Below are positions 5,376 through 6,350 of a stretch of 6,350 nt of DNA, piece by piece (the first letter of the stretch is position 1; each line of letters starts with the position of its first letter). Where the stretch lies: contig JALTEL010000498.1 of NCBI GenBank assembly GCA_027073945.1, positions 1 through 6,350 on the forward strand, in the 5' to 3' direction. The position numbers and the translations under genes are program-made. The notes below the pieces were generated by a model. It had not been told where the DNA came from, made no database searches, and saw only the letters and a list, made by a program, of their open reading frames with translations. This DNA comes from Caldifarciminota bacterium (lineage in GTDB: Bacteria; WOR-3; Hydrothermia; UBA1063; CAJXJZ01).

Positions 5376-6350
5376 ATTCAAAAGCACGTCCAAAAGCCTT
5401 TTAATCTGCAGTTGCCTTGAGAAATGCTTCATAACATATTCCTTACCCGGTAATGTCTGCATACTGTTGCCATGCTCTATGTACATACGGTACGCATTTA
5501 ATATTGCCTCCGAAAGCTCCTCTGGTCTGGAAGGAGATATGGTAATACCGCTGCGCGACTCTTTGACAATACCCTCTATCTCGCCCCTGACAGTTGACAG
5601 GACAAAAAGCCCTAAAGAAAGGTAATCAAACAGCTTATTCGGACTGACGCCGTATCTAAACATGGGCAGGTCTCTCAGAGTCAACAGGCCAACCTGACAC
5701 TGACTCATAAATGCAAATGCCTTTTGTTTGGGCATTGCACCGTGGATTACAAGATTTTTAAGTTCATATTTAGCTCTCCATGTTTTTAATTTTTCCCTGT
5801 ACGGACCGTCTCCGATGATGTGAACCTTTATATCAGTGTAACTTTTCAGCAATTTGCAGGCCTCAACAATATTTTCCATATCATTGGCATATCCGAGTGC
5901 ACCGCTGTAAACAACATTAAATCCCTTTAAATCCGAATGCGGCTCACAGTCGCCTAACACCTCGTCCGAAGGACCGTTGTAGATTGTCACTGTCTCTGTC
6001 CTGCCTGTCAGCTTCTGTATATACCTGTTTTGCCCCTGTGACAACGTGATGATGCTGTCTGCATGGCTGTAAAGTATGTCTGCTATTTTCCTCATCATTA
6101 TCACAACGGGGTTGTATTTGCTTATGCCCGCCTCAAGCAAAATCTCCGGCCATATATCTCTTACCTCAAGCACAAACCTTTTTCTGTAATATGCGGCAAT
6201 TTTTAGAGCACCGAAAGCCGCAAACAGAGACGGTGTTGATGCAAGGACAACATCTGCATTTTTTATAATCGACCTCAATCTGAACAACTGGACCGGGAAC
6301 ACAAACCAGTTCAAAAGGCGAACCAGAGCGGAATTACCCTTAAAAACAGG
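5298..6350 (-). CDS. WbuB-like family 4 glycosyltransferase, 5' end beyond right edge
   Basis: A cytoplasmic or membrane-associated GT-B fold enzyme that transfers a sugar from a nucleotide-sugar donor, most likely for O-antigen, capsule or similar surface glycans. The frame is open to the edge of the window: twelve codons (PVFKGNSALVRL) precede the TTG at 6314, which is therefore not the real start. Visible motifs, numbered from that TTG, are ADVVLASTPSLFAAFGA (20-36), the WbuB hallmark EVRDIWPE (50-57), the interdomain segment VVYSGALGYANDMENIVEA (134-152), HIIGDGPYREKL (165-176), and the donor-site motif YGVSPNKLFDYLSLG (221-235), followed by EIEGIV. Missing upstream is perhaps 50-60 residues of the first Rossmann fold. 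The final 25 or so residues (after L-L-N-S-G) are polar, unlike the family core, and are encoded antisense within the end of murJ. Acceptor and sugar cannot be told from sequence. Confidence 0.92.
   Translation of the reverse strand, partial: PVFKGNSALVRLLNWFVFPVQLFRLRSIIKNADVVLASTPSLFAAFGALKIAAYYRKRFVLEVRDIWPEILLEAGISKYNPVVIMMRKIADILYSHADSIITLSQGQNRYIQKLTGRTETVTIYNGPSDEVLGDCEPHSDLKGFNVVYSGALGYANDMENIVEACKLLKSYTDIKVHIIGDGPYREKLKTWRAKYELKNLVIHGAMPKQKAFAFMSQCQVGLLTLRDLPMFRYGVSPNKLFDYLSLGLFVLSTVRGEIEGIVKESRSGITISPSRPEELSEAILNAYRMYIEHGNSMQTLPGKEYVMKHFSRQLQIKRLLDVLLNSGSAGGFQVDETHNTGKDNINPRAD

Noticed and set aside
5298..5400. Bidirectional terminator between murJ and the glycosyltransferase
   Set aside because: A GC-rich stretch exists near 5358-5372, but I could not pair it into a stem followed by a T-run on either strand.
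6312..6314. TTG as the start of the glycosyltransferase
   Set aside because: The frame stays open to the window edge with plausible family sequence (PVFKGNSALVRL), and the first Rossmann fold would be incomplete, so the real start is further right.

Overview
This window comes from a bacterium with a peptidoglycan wall and probably an outer membrane. It encodes a MurJ-type lipid II flippase, three predicted lipoproteins and one small protein with a beta-barrel-like strand pattern. Base composition is moderate, somewhat AT-leaning by eye. Neither the sequence nor the families pin down a phylum. The mix of a TM1410-like lipoprotein, a PD40 propeller lipoprotein and an archaeal-type MATE exporter suits an uncultured diderm lineage; this is inference.

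Layout. The left minus-strand block (1-1108) holds a six-bladed PD40 (TolB-like) propeller lipoprotein. Overlapping its stop codon is the start of a second lipoprotein that runs off the left edge and resembles the MJ1477/TM1410 putative glycosidase family. A short divergent promoter region (1109-1266) separates this block from a plus-strand series: a MATE exporter that apparently starts at CTG (1267-2643), an unrecognised lipoprotein (2690-3295), an unrecognised strand-rich protein (3292-3888) and MurJ (3888-5375). The last three are joined by ATGA and TGATG stop/start overlaps, so they are very probably one translationally coupled unit. On the right, a minus-strand WbuB-like family 4 glycosyltransferase runs in from beyond the right edge. 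Its 3' end lies inside the murJ 3' end, giving a 78-bp convergent overlap.

How the genes fit together. Almost everything here concerns the cell envelope: two members of the MOP superfamily (MATE and MurJ), a glycosyltransferase for surface or O-antigen-type glycans, and secreted or lipid-anchored proteins. The most interesting part is the pair of unknown proteins welded to MurJ. A lipoprotein and a putative envelope beta protein in a coupled operon with the lipid II flippase suggest a small envelope-assembly module not known to me. Two start regions (1093/1108 minus, 2690 plus) carry a sigma70-like -10 element only 6-7 bases before a possible start codon and no Shine-Dalgarno, as expected for leaderless mRNAs. 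The MATE gene instead has a strong Shine-Dalgarno in front of a CTG. No RNA genes, CRISPR arrays, insertion sequences or convincing terminators were seen.
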